DNA of 64,000 nucleotides, from assembly GCF_025398155.2 (NCBI RefSeq), contig NZ_CP104562.2, positions 2,108,001 through 2,172,000 of the forward strand. The letters are read 5' to 3'. The DNA comes from Roseateles amylovorans. Its GTDB lineage: Bacteria; Pseudomonadota; Gammaproteobacteria; Burkholderiales; Burkholderiaceae_C. Below are positions 1 through 7,628 of this stretch, piece after piece. Position 1 is the stretch's first letter. Every line of letters begins with the position of its first letter. The translations under genes and the position numbers were made by a program. The notes beneath the pieces are model-generated. The model had not been told where the DNA came from and searched no databases. It saw only the letters and a program-made list of their open reading frames with translations.

Positions 1-345
1 GCTGAGCAGGCCGCCGAAGTGGTTGGACAGCGGGACAACGGTCTCCAGCGGTCGCACCAGGTGCGGCGCATTGCGAAGCAGACGGTTGCGCTCTCGGGTG
101 GACTCGGCCACCAGGGCGAAGTCGCCATGCTCCAGGTAGCGCAGGCCGCCGTGGATCATCCGTGAGGGCGCACTGCTGGCACCCGCGGCGAAGTCCGCCT
201 TGTCGATGATCAGGCAGTCGACACCCTGCAAGGCCAGATCGCGGAACACGCCCACGCCATTGATGCCGGCGCCGATGATGACGGTGGAGAAATGCCGGCC
301 GGCAATGTCGGCCGGACGCACACGAGGCAACTGAGGGGCATTCAT
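1..345 (-). CDS. GlpD-like FAD-dependent glycerol-3-phosphate (polyol-phosphate) dehydrogenase, partial
   Basis: Only the first 115 codons are inside the window; the gene runs off the left edge. The N-terminus carries a Rossmann FAD-binding motif (VIIGAGINGVGV) and, about 40 residues on, the GlpD-family stretch IHGGLRYLEHGDF. Its ATG overlaps the TGA of the upstream FGGY kinase gene as ATGA, so the two are translationally coupled. GlpD-family enzymes oxidise glycerol-3-phosphate or other polyol phosphates (EryB of erythritol catabolism is a member) and pass electrons to quinone at the inner membrane. Pairing with a sugar kinase rather than GlpK suggests a polyol phosphate other than glycerol-3-phosphate; that is inference. 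Confidence 0.85.
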   Translation of the reverse strand, partial: MNAPQLPRVRPADIAGRHFSTVIIGAGINGVGVFRDLALQGVDCLIIDKADFAAGASSAPSRMIHGGLRYLEHGDFALVAESTRERNRLLRNAPHLVRPLETVVPLSNHFGGLLS

Positions 346-1850
346 GGCGTGTTCCCGGCCAGGTGGGCGAAGAGTGGGGCGGCAGCGGCCAGCAACTGCT
401 CGAAGCCGTCCAGGTAGGCAGCGTGCCTGCCGGTGGCATCGGGCTGGGGTTCCAGGCGCGTGCAGTGCACCGGCAGCAGGCCGGGTTCGGTTGCTGTGGG
501 CAGCACATCGCGCCAGCCCAGCGCCCGGGCGGCGTCGAGGGCCGCGCCGCGGGCACCGGTCTCGTCGTCGCCGCAGCGCTCCACCGCATGGCCCAGAAAG
601 TTGGCCATCAGTTGCACCATCCGGGCGTCGCGCGCGCCACCGCCCAGGGCCGCGGCCAGGTTCGGCAGACCCAGTCCGCATGCCGCCAGGCGCTTGAGAT
701 GGCGCGCGTGCTGGGCCATCACCGCGTCGACCAGGGCGCGCGCCATGTGCGCGCGCTGATGGTGGCTCTGCAGGCCCACGAATCCGGCACTGGCGTTGGG
801 CGGGTCACCGCCGCCGTTGATGAAGGGCAGGTAGCGCAGGCCCTCGGCGCCCAGGGGCAAAGAGAAGGCGGCGTCCAGTGCCGCCGCAGCATTGGGAAAC
901 TGCAGCTGACGCAGCAGCCAACCCAGATTGGCCATGGAGGAGGGGCTGTTCTCCAGGCAAAGCAGGCGGCCCGGCTCGCCGAAGTTCACCAGGGCACCCA
1001 GCGCAGGGCGAGGTTGCTGGACCGGGCCCACCACCGCATTCACGCACCAGGTGCCCAGCACCGCGACGGCCTCGCCGCGCGCCGGGGCGCCTACCGCCTG
1101 CAGCGAGGCCAGCAGGTCGATGCATCCCACCGCCACCGGCAGCCCGGCAGGCAGGCCGCAGTCGGCCGCCACGCTGGCACGCAACTGGCCGCGTACGCTG
1201 GCACTCGGCCGCAACGGGGGCAAGGCGTCGGCCAGTTCGGACAGGCCGGCTGCCTCCAGTGAGGCGTGTGACCAGCCCGAACCATCCAGGTTCATCAAAC
1301 CGGCTGTACTGGCGTCGCTCGAGTCGGTGCAAAGCTCGCCGCACAGCAGCAGACCCAGAAAGTCCTTGGCGAACAGCAACTGCCGGATCTGGCCCCGGCG
1401 CAGCAAACCCAGTTCGATCAGCTCGGCCGCGATCATGCTGGGCTGGCCCGACCAGGGCCCGCTGCCGACCTCCTGGTAGAGCGCCTCGCCGCAGGCCGCC
1501 GCCAGGGCACGAGCGCGTTGGCTGGCACGCTGATCGGTGGAGGCCACGGCCACGCCACGCAGCAAGCGCCTGCCGTCGTCCAGCGCATAGAGCCCGGCGC
1601 CATGACCGGTGCAGCCCAGGGCCCGCACCTCATGCACACGCGGTCCGAGCTGCTGGGCCACGCTCCTCAAGGCCTGGAACAGGGCGAGCCGGATGTGCGC
1701 CTCGGCCAGCTCGCAGCCCCCACCAGGCAGCCGGATGAAGTGGAGCGGGCCGCCTGCGCACGCCAGGGTTGCGCCGCTGCCGCACTCGAAGGCCAGGACC
1801 TTGAGCCCCGTGGAGCCCATGTCGACTCCGATGAGAATGTCTGTTTGCAT
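342..1850 (-). CDS. FGGY-family carbohydrate kinase
   Basis: 502 residues, the normal FGGY length. Visible are the N-terminal phosphate-binding loop DMGSTG (10-15), a substrate-side CTGHGAG (80-86), the probable catalytic base D245 in VGCIDLL and the C-terminal ATP-domain glycines ALGGGARDAR (401-410). It would phosphorylate an imported sugar or polyol in the cytosol. It diverges from the ABC uptake genes across about 180 bp and overlaps the GlpD-like gene downstream (ATGA). Kinase plus GlpD-type dehydrogenase is the EryA/EryB arrangement for erythritol, but xylulokinase-, L-xylulose-kinase- and LsrK-type enzymes share this fold, so the substrate is not assigned. Confidence 0.88.
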   Translation of the reverse strand: MQTDILIGVDMGSTGLKVLAFECGSGATLACAGGPLHFIRLPGGGCELAEAHIRLALFQALRSVAQQLGPRVHEVRALGCTGHGAGLYALDDGRRLLRGVAVASTDQRASQRARALAAACGEALYQEVGSGPWSGQPSMIAAELIELGLLRRGQIRQLLFAKDFLGLLLCGELCTDSSDASTAGLMNLDGSGWSHASLEAAGLSELADALPPLRPSASVRGQLRASVAADCGLPAGLPVAVGCIDLLASLQAVGAPARGEAVAVLGTWCVNAVVGPVQQPRPALGALVNFGEPGRLLCLENSPSSMANLGWLLRQLQFPNAAAALDAAFSLPLGAEGLRYLPFINGGGDPPNASAGFVGLQSHHQRAHMARALVDAVMAQHARHLKRLAACGLGLPNLAAALGGGARDARMVQLMANFLGHAVERCGDDETGARGAALDAARALGWRDVLPTATEPGLLPVHCTRLEPQPDATGRHAAYLDGFEQLLAAAAPLFAHLAGNTP

Positions 1851-1859
1851 GTCATAACA
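1850..1859. promoter_or_regulatory. operator-like box TGTCATAACA at the kinase start
   Basis: TGTCATAACA overlaps the kinase start codon and is one base away from the perfect palindrome TGTCATGACA found 88 bp to the right in the same divergent promoter region. Two copies of one inverted repeat between divergent catabolic genes are what a local repressor would use. No regulator gene is in the window. Confidence 0.4.
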
Positions 1860-1937
1860 TCATCCGGACCTGAGGCCGCTTGGTCAGCCGCGTTTACCCT
1901 AGTTTCAAGTTTCGTCTCCCCGAATGTATTCTTTCGT

Positions 1938-1947
1938 TGTCATGACA
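1938..1947. promoter_or_regulatory. operator-like palindrome TGTCATGACA
   Basis: Perfect 10-bp palindrome in the divergent region between the FGGY kinase and the binding-protein gene. With the near copy at 1850-1859 it forms a pair that could bind a GntR- or similar-type repressor. The regulator family is inference. Confidence 0.4.
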
Positions 1948-2030
1948 GCCAGACGTCGTCGGGCTGATCAAGGCGAGTGCCTCAATGGCGGGGTCGTCGG
2001 CCCATGCCAATCACACAGAAGGAGCACGCG

Positions 2031-3065
2031 ATGAGGAGACAGTTTCTGAAGACCGCCGCACTGGCAGGCACCGGCCTGGCGGGTGGCAGCGCCTTGGCCC
2101 AACTGCCCGCCGCTGGCCAGGGCCTGCGCGGCAACCCCAACGACGTCTACGTGATGAACGTGATGGTCTCGGGCGTCGAGTATTGGTTTCCGGTCTACGA
2201 AATGATGAAGCAGCTGGGTCGCACCCTGGGCGTGAAGACCCGCTACAGCGGCACCCCGGAGTACGACGTGAACAAGCAGGTGGCCTCCTTCGAGCAGGAG
2301 CTGGCGCGCAAGCCTGCGGGCATCCTGCTGCACCCGATGAACCCCGACCCCTTCATCGAGCCCATCAGCCGCGCCGCGTCCATGGGCATTCCGGTGGTGA
2401 CCTTCGCCGCCGATTCACCCAATTCCAAACGGGTGTCCTTCGTCAGCTCGGACAACGACCGAGAGGGCATGCAAGCGGCCGATGCGATCGCTGCCGCGCT
2501 GGGCGGCAAGGGCGAGTACGCGGTGCTGGAGAACCCCGGCCAGGACAATCACGATCGCCGCATCGCCGCCTTCATCCAACGCATGAAGAGCAAATACCCC
2601 GGCATGAAGCTGGTCGGTCGCGCGGCCAGCAATCAGGACCCCAACAAGGCCTACCAGGCCACCTTGAGCCTGGCCCAGGCCAACCCGAACCTGGGCGCCC
2701 TTTTCATGCCGGAGGCCAATTCGGCCCTGGGCGCCGCCCAGGCCAAGGTGGAGAGCAAGAAGAACATCCGCGTGATGTGCTGCGACGTCAACGCCAAGAT
2801 CCTGGACATGATCAAGTCGGGCGATGTGTTCGGCGCCATCAATGCCAACCAGGGCGTGCAGGGTTACATGGGCATGATGCTGCTCTTCCTGGCGCGCAAC
2901 GCCCAGCTCATCGACCCGATGAATGACGCGCGTCGTGCCGGCAACAACCCCATGGCCGTGCCTTTCCTGGACAACGGGCTCTCGGTGGTGAGCAAGGCCA
3001 ATGCCGACGACTTCTACTGGGACAGGTATCTGAGCCGTCGCGGCACGAAGGGCATCAACGAATGA
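2031..3065 (+). CDS. sugar ABC transporter periplasmic substrate-binding protein (RbsB-like)
   Basis: 344 residues from the ATG at 2031, which has AAGGAG 6-7 nt upstream; an in-frame upstream start at 1977 lacks a good ribosome site and would bury the export signal. The N-terminus MRRQFLKTAALAGTG...ALA is a twin-arginine (Tat) signal, so the protein is probably exported folded. The body is a periplasmic-binding-protein type 1 fold of the ribose/galactose class (VMVSGVEYWFPVYEMMKQLG, GIPVVTFAADSP, MFMPEANSALG region). First gene of the rightward operon; its stop overlaps the ATPase start (ATGA). Ligand unknown. Confidence 0.9.
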   Translation: MRRQFLKTAALAGTGLAGGSALAQLPAAGQGLRGNPNDVYVMNVMVSGVEYWFPVYEMMKQLGRTLGVKTRYSGTPEYDVNKQVASFEQELARKPAGILLHPMNPDPFIEPISRAASMGIPVVTFAADSPNSKRVSFVSSDNDREGMQAADAIAAALGGKGEYAVLENPGQDNHDRRIAAFIQRMKSKYPGMKLVGRAASNQDPNKAYQATLSLAQANPNLGALFMPEANSALGAAQAKVESKKNIRVMCCDVNAKILDMIKSGDVFGAINANQGVQGYMGMMLLFLARNAQLIDPMNDARRAGNNPMAVPFLDNGLSVVSKANADDFYWDRYLSRRGTKGINE

Positions 3066-4603
3066 GCACAGCCGCGGACACGCCGCTGCTGGAGCTGCGC
3101 GGCATCGTCAAACGATTCGGTGCCGCGCGTGCGCTCGCGGGTGTGGACTTCTCGCTGCGCCGCGGCGAGATCCACGCCCTGTGCGGAGAGAACGGTGCGG
3201 GCAAGTCCACGTTGATGAAGATCATCGATGGCATTCACCCGCCCGACGAAGGGGAGATCCTGTTGGAGGGCCAGCGGGTGGAGATCGCCGGGCCGGCCGA
3301 TGCCATGCGCCTGGGCATCGGCCTGGTGCACCAGGAGATCGCGCTGTGCGGCGATGCCACGGTGGCCGAGAACATCTTCATGGCCGAGATCAATGCCAGC
3401 CGCAGCGCCTGGGTGGACTACCGCGCGTTGGAGCAGCGCGCGGCCGCGGTGCTGGCCCGACTCGGTCAGCACATCGACCCGCGGGCCCGGGTGGATGCGC
3501 TGGGCATCTCCAGCCAGCAGTTGGTGGAGATCGCCAAGGCCCTGACGCTGAACTGCAAATTGCTGATCCTGGATGAGCCCACGGCCGCGCTCACCGAGCC
3601 GGAGTCCGTGGCCCTGTTCCGGGTGTTGCATGACCTGCGCCTGCGGGGCCTGGGCATCATCTACATCAGCCATCGCATGGCCGAGATCTTTGAGCACTGC
3701 GACCGTGCCACCGTGCTGCGCGACGGGCGCGACGTGTTCTGCGGCCCCTTGGCCCGGACCACGCCCGACGCCTTGGTGCGCGCCATGGTGGGCCGTGAGC
3801 TGAGCCAGTATTACCCGCCCAAGTGCGCCCCGGCTGCCGAGCCGCCCGAATGCCTGCTGGACGTGGAGGCCCTGGGTGACGGCGTGCGGGTGCACGAGGT
3901 CTCCTTCCAACTGCGGCGCGGCGAAATCCTGGGCATCTCCGGCCTGATGGGGGCGGGCCGCAGCGAACTGGCCGAACTGGTCTGCGGGCTGCGCCGTGCG
4001 CGGCGCGGCCGTGTGAGCCTGCGAGGCCGCGCCCTGCGCCTGCGCCGCTATGCGGATGCGCTGCGCCACGGCATCGCCTACCTCAGCGAGGACCGCAAGG
4101 CGGCCGGCGTCTTCCTGGAGCTGCCGGTGGCGCAGAACGTATCGGCCATGGCACTGGGACGGGTCAGCTCCCGCTGGGGCCTGTTGCGCCAGCGGGAGGA
4201 GCGCCGCCTGGCCGGCGAACTGGGCAGTGCGCTGCGCCTTCGCTGCGCCAGCGTGGACATGATCACCGGCGGCCTGTCCGGCGGCAACCAGCAGAAGGTG
4301 GCCATTGCCAAGCTGCTGGCCACGCGGCCGGCGGTGCTGCTGATGGATGAGCCCACCCGCGGCGTCGACGTGGGTGCCAAGTCCGAGATCCATCACCTCC
4401 TGCGCGACCTGGTCAGCCAGGGCGTGGGCGTGATCGTCATCTCCTCGGATCTGCCCGAGATCATCGGCCTGTGCGACCGCGCACTGGTGATCCACGAGGG
4501 GCGGATCGCCGGGGAGCTGGCTTCCGAACACATGAGCGAGGAGGCGCTGCTGCGCCTGGCCTCGGGTTTCACGGCGCAGGAGCAACAAAGATGTCCAAAC
4601 TGA
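3062..4603 (+). CDS. sugar ABC transporter ATP-binding protein with two nucleotide-binding domains (RbsA/MglA type)
   Basis: 513 residues, typical for the carbohydrate CUT2 class in which one polypeptide holds both ATPase domains. Domain 1 has Walker A GENGAGKST (42-50), signature-like LGISSQQL (147-154) and Walker B LLILDEPTAA (167-176). Domain 2 has a degenerate Walker A (GLMGAGRSE, 294-302, Lys missing), as is usual in this family, and the signature LSGGNQQ (405-411). It energises import through the permease encoded next. Start overlaps the preceding stop; the end overlaps the permease start by 13 nt. Confidence 0.95.
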   Translation: MSTAADTPLLELRGIVKRFGAARALAGVDFSLRRGEIHALCGENGAGKSTLMKIIDGIHPPDEGEILLEGQRVEIAGPADAMRLGIGLVHQEIALCGDATVAENIFMAEINASRSAWVDYRALEQRAAAVLARLGQHIDPRARVDALGISSQQLVEIAKALTLNCKLLILDEPTAALTEPESVALFRVLHDLRLRGLGIIYISHRMAEIFEHCDRATVLRDGRDVFCGPLARTTPDALVRAMVGRELSQYYPPKCAPAAEPPECLLDVEALGDGVRVHEVSFQLRRGEILGISGLMGAGRSELAELVCGLRRARRGRVSLRGRALRLRRYADALRHGIAYLSEDRKAAGVFLELPVAQNVSAMALGRVSSRWGLLRQREERRLAGELGSALRLRCASVDMITGGLSGGNQQKVAIAKLLATRPAVLLMDEPTRGVDVGAKSEIHHLLRDLVSQGVGVIVISSDLPEIIGLCDRALVIHEGRIAGELASEHMSEEALLRLASGFTAQEQQRCPN

Positions 4604-5628
4604 AAACGGTCCCACTGTCTGGTGCGGGTGTGCTGGGCATGGCCGAGGTCCCGGCGCGCGGCGCCGGCCCCAGCCTGCCCCGGTGGCGGCTGGGCAGCCT
4701 GCGCGAGACGGGCCTGCTGATGATCATCGCCGGCCTCTGCCTGGCGATGAGCTTCGCCTCGCCCTACTTCCTCACCTGGGACAACGTCCGGGCGATGCTG
4801 ATGTCCTTCTCCATCGAAGGCATCGTGGTGGTCGGCATGACCGTCCTGCTCATCGTGGGCGGCATCGATCTCTCGGTGGGATCGGTCGTGTGCCTGGCGA
4901 TGGTGATCACCGGCAAGTTCTTTCTGCTGGGACTGGATGCCTGGAGTGCCAGCGCCCTGGCCATCGTGGCCAGCGCTGGCGTCGGGGCGCTGATCGGGGG
5001 GTGTGTCACCGTCATCGGTCTGAGCCACTTCATCGCCTCGCTGGCCTTCATGGTCATCGTGCGCGGTCTGTGCCTGGCCCTCACCCAGGGCACGCCCCAA
5101 TCGCTCTTTGCCCTGCCGCCGGAGTTCAAGTTCATCGGCCAGGGCATGGTGGGAGGGGTGCCGGTGGTGATCCTGATCTTCGGCGTCGTGGTGCTGATGA
5201 GTGACTTCCTGCTGCGCCGCGCCACCTTGATGCGCAAGGTGTTCTACACCGGCAGCAACGAGAAGGCGGCGCTCTATTCAGGCATCCGCACCGGCCATGT
5301 GAAGTTCTGGGTCACGGTGCTGTGCAGCGCCCTCGCTGGATTGGCCGGCGTGATCTACACGGCCCGCTTCGGGGCGGCCACGCCCACGTTCGGCGTGGGC
5401 ATGGAACTCAATGTGATTGCCGCGGTGGTGATCGGCGGGGCCAGCCTCAAGGGCGGTTCGGGCACGGTGCTGGGCGCCGTGCTGGGCCTGGCCCTGCTCT
5501 CGGTGGTGAGCAGTTCCCTGATCCTGCTGGACGTCTCGCCCTATTGGCAGGACGCGATCAAGGGCTTGATCCTGCTGACCGCGGTGACTGTGGACCATCT
5601 CTTGAACGTGAAGAAGGTGATGCGATGA
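4591..5628 (+). CDS. sugar ABC transporter permease (RbsC-like)
   Basis: 345 residues from ATG 4591, which lies inside the end of the ATPase gene. About ten hydrophobic segments and the CUT2 permease loop DLSVGSVVCL followed by VIGLSHFIASLAFM are visible, and the EAA-like region lies near the C-terminus (VVIGGASLKGGSGTVLGAVLG). It forms the inner-membrane channel, presumably as a homodimer because no second permease is present. Stop and the next start overlap as ATGA. Confidence 0.93.
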   Translation: MSKLKTVPLSGAGVLGMAEVPARGAGPSLPRWRLGSLRETGLLMIIAGLCLAMSFASPYFLTWDNVRAMLMSFSIEGIVVVGMTVLLIVGGIDLSVGSVVCLAMVITGKFFLLGLDAWSASALAIVASAGVGALIGGCVTVIGLSHFIASLAFMVIVRGLCLALTQGTPQSLFALPPEFKFIGQGMVGGVPVVILIFGVVVLMSDFLLRRATLMRKVFYTGSNEKAALYSGIRTGHVKFWVTVLCSALAGLAGVIYTARFGAATPTFGVGMELNVIAAVVIGGASLKGGSGTVLGAVLGLALLSVVSSSLILLDVSPYWQDAIKGLILLTAVTVDHLLNVKKVMR

Positions 5629-6605
5629 AGACCAACACTCTCTGGCCATACGGCCTTTCCTGCAGTGCCGTCGGCCTGGGCACCTGGGCCATGGGCGGCT
5701 GGATGTGGGGCGGCAACGACGATGCGGCCGCCATCGAGACCTTGCGGGCCTCGCTGGATGCCGGCGTGACCTTGATCGACACCGCGCCCGCCTACGGCCT
5801 GGGCCGGGCCGAGCGCCTGGTGGGCCAGGCCCTGCGCGGGCGGCGCCACGAGGCGGTGATCGCCACCAAGTGCGGCCTGGTCTGGCACACGCGTCAAGGG
5901 CGGCATTTCTTCGATGAGGAGGGGCAGGCCGTGCACCGCCACCTGGGCCGCGAGTCCATCTTCCACGAGGTGGCGCAGAGCCTGCAACGTCTGGAGACCG
6001 ACTACATCGATCTCTACATCACGCACTGGCAGGACAGCGGCACCCCGGTGCAGGAGACCATGGATGCCCTGCTGGATCTCAAGCGTCAGGGCAAGATCCG
6101 GGCGATCGGCGTGAGCAATGTGGATGCCCCGACGCTGACCGAATACCTGCGCTGCGGCCCGGTGGATGCCATCCAGGAGCGCTACAGCCTGATCGACCGC
6201 GAGATCGAGCACAGCCTGCTGCCGCTGTGTCGCCACCATGGCGTGGCGGTGATGGGTTATTCCTCCTTGTCCCTCGGGCTGCTGGCCGGGCCCATCGATC
6301 CCGAGCGCCGGTTCGGCGGTGACGACCAACGCGCCGGCAACCCGCGCTTCAGCCGCGCCAACCGCCAGCGACTGAGCGCGTTCTTCCTGGAACTGGACGG
6401 GCTGCGCGAGCGCAAGGGCTGCTCCTTCGCCCAGCTGATGATCGCCTGGACGGTGGCCAGCGGCGCGGTGGACGTGGCCCTGTGCGGCGCCCGCGTGCCC
6501 TCGCAGGCACGCGAGAACGCGGGGGCCGGAGGGCTGGACCTGGATGCGGCCGATCTGGCCGCCATTGCCGCCGCTGCAGCTCGCCATCTCCAGACGTTGG
6601 ACTGA
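5625..6605 (+). CDS. aldo/keto reductase
   Basis: 326 residues, a complete TIM-barrel oxidoreductase of the AKR superfamily. Recognisable are GLGTWAMGGWMWGG near the start, the catalytic Asp/Tyr stretch DTAPAYGLGRAERLVGQAL, the Lys in IATKCGLVW, and the C-terminal NADPH-binding region. It would interconvert an aldehyde or ketose with an alcohol using NAD(P)H. ATG overlaps the permease stop (ATGA), so it is part of the same transcript and probably acts on the imported carbohydrate. Substrate cannot be read from the sequence. Confidence 0.9.
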   Translation: MKTNTLWPYGLSCSAVGLGTWAMGGWMWGGNDDAAAIETLRASLDAGVTLIDTAPAYGLGRAERLVGQALRGRRHEAVIATKCGLVWHTRQGRHFFDEEGQAVHRHLGRESIFHEVAQSLQRLETDYIDLYITHWQDSGTPVQETMDALLDLKRQGKIRAIGVSNVDAPTLTEYLRCGPVDAIQERYSLIDREIEHSLLPLCRHHGVAVMGYSSLSLGLLAGPIDPERRFGGDDQRAGNPRFSRANRQRLSAFFLELDGLRERKGCSFAQLMIAWTVASGAVDVALCGARVPSQARENAGAGGLDLDAADLAAIAAAAARHLQTLD

Positions 6606-6706
6606 GCCCCGCCCACCACTGACACCCCCATGCGCAGCGCGTCCCCGAGGGGCCTTCCGGCCCCGCGGCGGGCCGACTCGCGCCCAAGAACTGCAAGGAG
6701 CCCCTG

Positions 6707-7561
6707 ATGATGCAAGTGAAACAAGCCCGCCTGAACCGCCTGATGCAGGGCGGCCGATGCCTGGATATCGCTGTGGACCACGGCGTGTGCAACGAGGGCA
6801 GCTTCCTGGATGGCCTGGAAGACATGCCCGGCGTGATGGACCGACTGGTCGAGGCCGGCCCCGACGCCATCCAGCTCAACTACGGCCAGGCCGACCTGCT
6901 GCAGAGCCGGCCGGGGCGCGACAAGCCCGCCCTGGTGATGCGCCTGGACATGGGCAATCCCTACAACGCCGCGACCCACCGCGTGATGTGGGCCGTGCTG
7001 CAGAACGGCGATGACCCCGTGCTGCCGGCCGTGCAGATGGATGCGGCCTGCGCCGTCGTCAACCTCTTCATGCTGCCGGGCGAGCCCGATCTGTTCCGGC
7101 AGTGCGTGAACAACATCGCGCGGGTCCGGGCCGACTGCGATCGTTACGGCATGCCCCTGATGATCGAACCTCTGGTGATGGCGCCCCACAGCGCGCGCGG
7201 CGGCTACATGGTGGACGGAGACGCCGAGAAGATCGTCACCCTGGTGCGCCTGGCCCGCGAGATGGGGGCCGATGTCATCAAGGCCGATCCCACCGCCGAC
7301 CCGACCGACTTCCACCGCGTGGTGCAGGCCGCTCGCTGCCCGGTGCTGGTCCGCGGCGGCGGCAAGGAGGACCTGCAGCAGGTCTTCTCCCGCTCGCGCG
7401 TCCTGCTGGACCAGGGCGCCGTCGGCCTGGTCTATGGACGCAATGTCTACCAGCACCGCAGCCCCGCCGCCGTGGTGGAGGCCCTGATGGCCATGATCCA
7501 CGAGAGCGCCACGGCCCAGCAGGCCTTCGCGCTCTACGAGCGCCGATCCGCTGCAGGCTGA
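6707..7561 (+). CDS. class I (Schiff-base) aldolase of the DeoC/FbaB/LsrF superfamily
   Basis: 284 residues. The N-terminal DIAVDHGV and the central RLDMGNP, MIEPLVMAP and GADVIKADPT motifs match the class I fructose-bisphosphate-aldolase/LsrF group; K192 in VIKADPT is the expected Schiff-base lysine and VRGGGKEDLQQV the C-terminal phosphate site. AAGGAG precedes the start; a second ATG follows immediately, so the start may be 3 nt later. After phosphorylation and oxidation by the divergent genes, this enzyme could cleave the phosphorylated intermediate into central metabolites. The exact reaction (aldol or thiolase-like as in LsrF) is not determined. Confidence 0.85.
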   Translation: MMQVKQARLNRLMQGGRCLDIAVDHGVCNEGSFLDGLEDMPGVMDRLVEAGPDAIQLNYGQADLLQSRPGRDKPALVMRLDMGNPYNAATHRVMWAVLQNGDDPVLPAVQMDAACAVVNLFMLPGEPDLFRQCVNNIARVRADCDRYGMPLMIEPLVMAPHSARGGYMVDGDAEKIVTLVRLAREMGADVIKADPTADPTDFHRVVQAARCPVLVRGGGKEDLQQVFSRSRVLLDQGAVGLVYGRNVYQHRSPAAVVEALMAMIHESATAQQAFALYERRSAAG

Positions 7562-7628
7562 GCCCGCGCGCAAGCCCACGGCGCCAGGTCCGACCTCACC
7601 TCCTGCGCCGTCATCAGAGGAGACAAAC

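Noticed and set aside
3014..4615. 533-codon minus-strand frame opposite the ABC ATPase
   Set aside because: Overlaps an unmistakable ATPase gene and has no recognisable motif; a shadow frame. The same applies to the long antisense frames at 8772-11675, 12661-13788, 19805-22039, 21988-24972, 24614-26602, 33958-36525 and 55053-57713.
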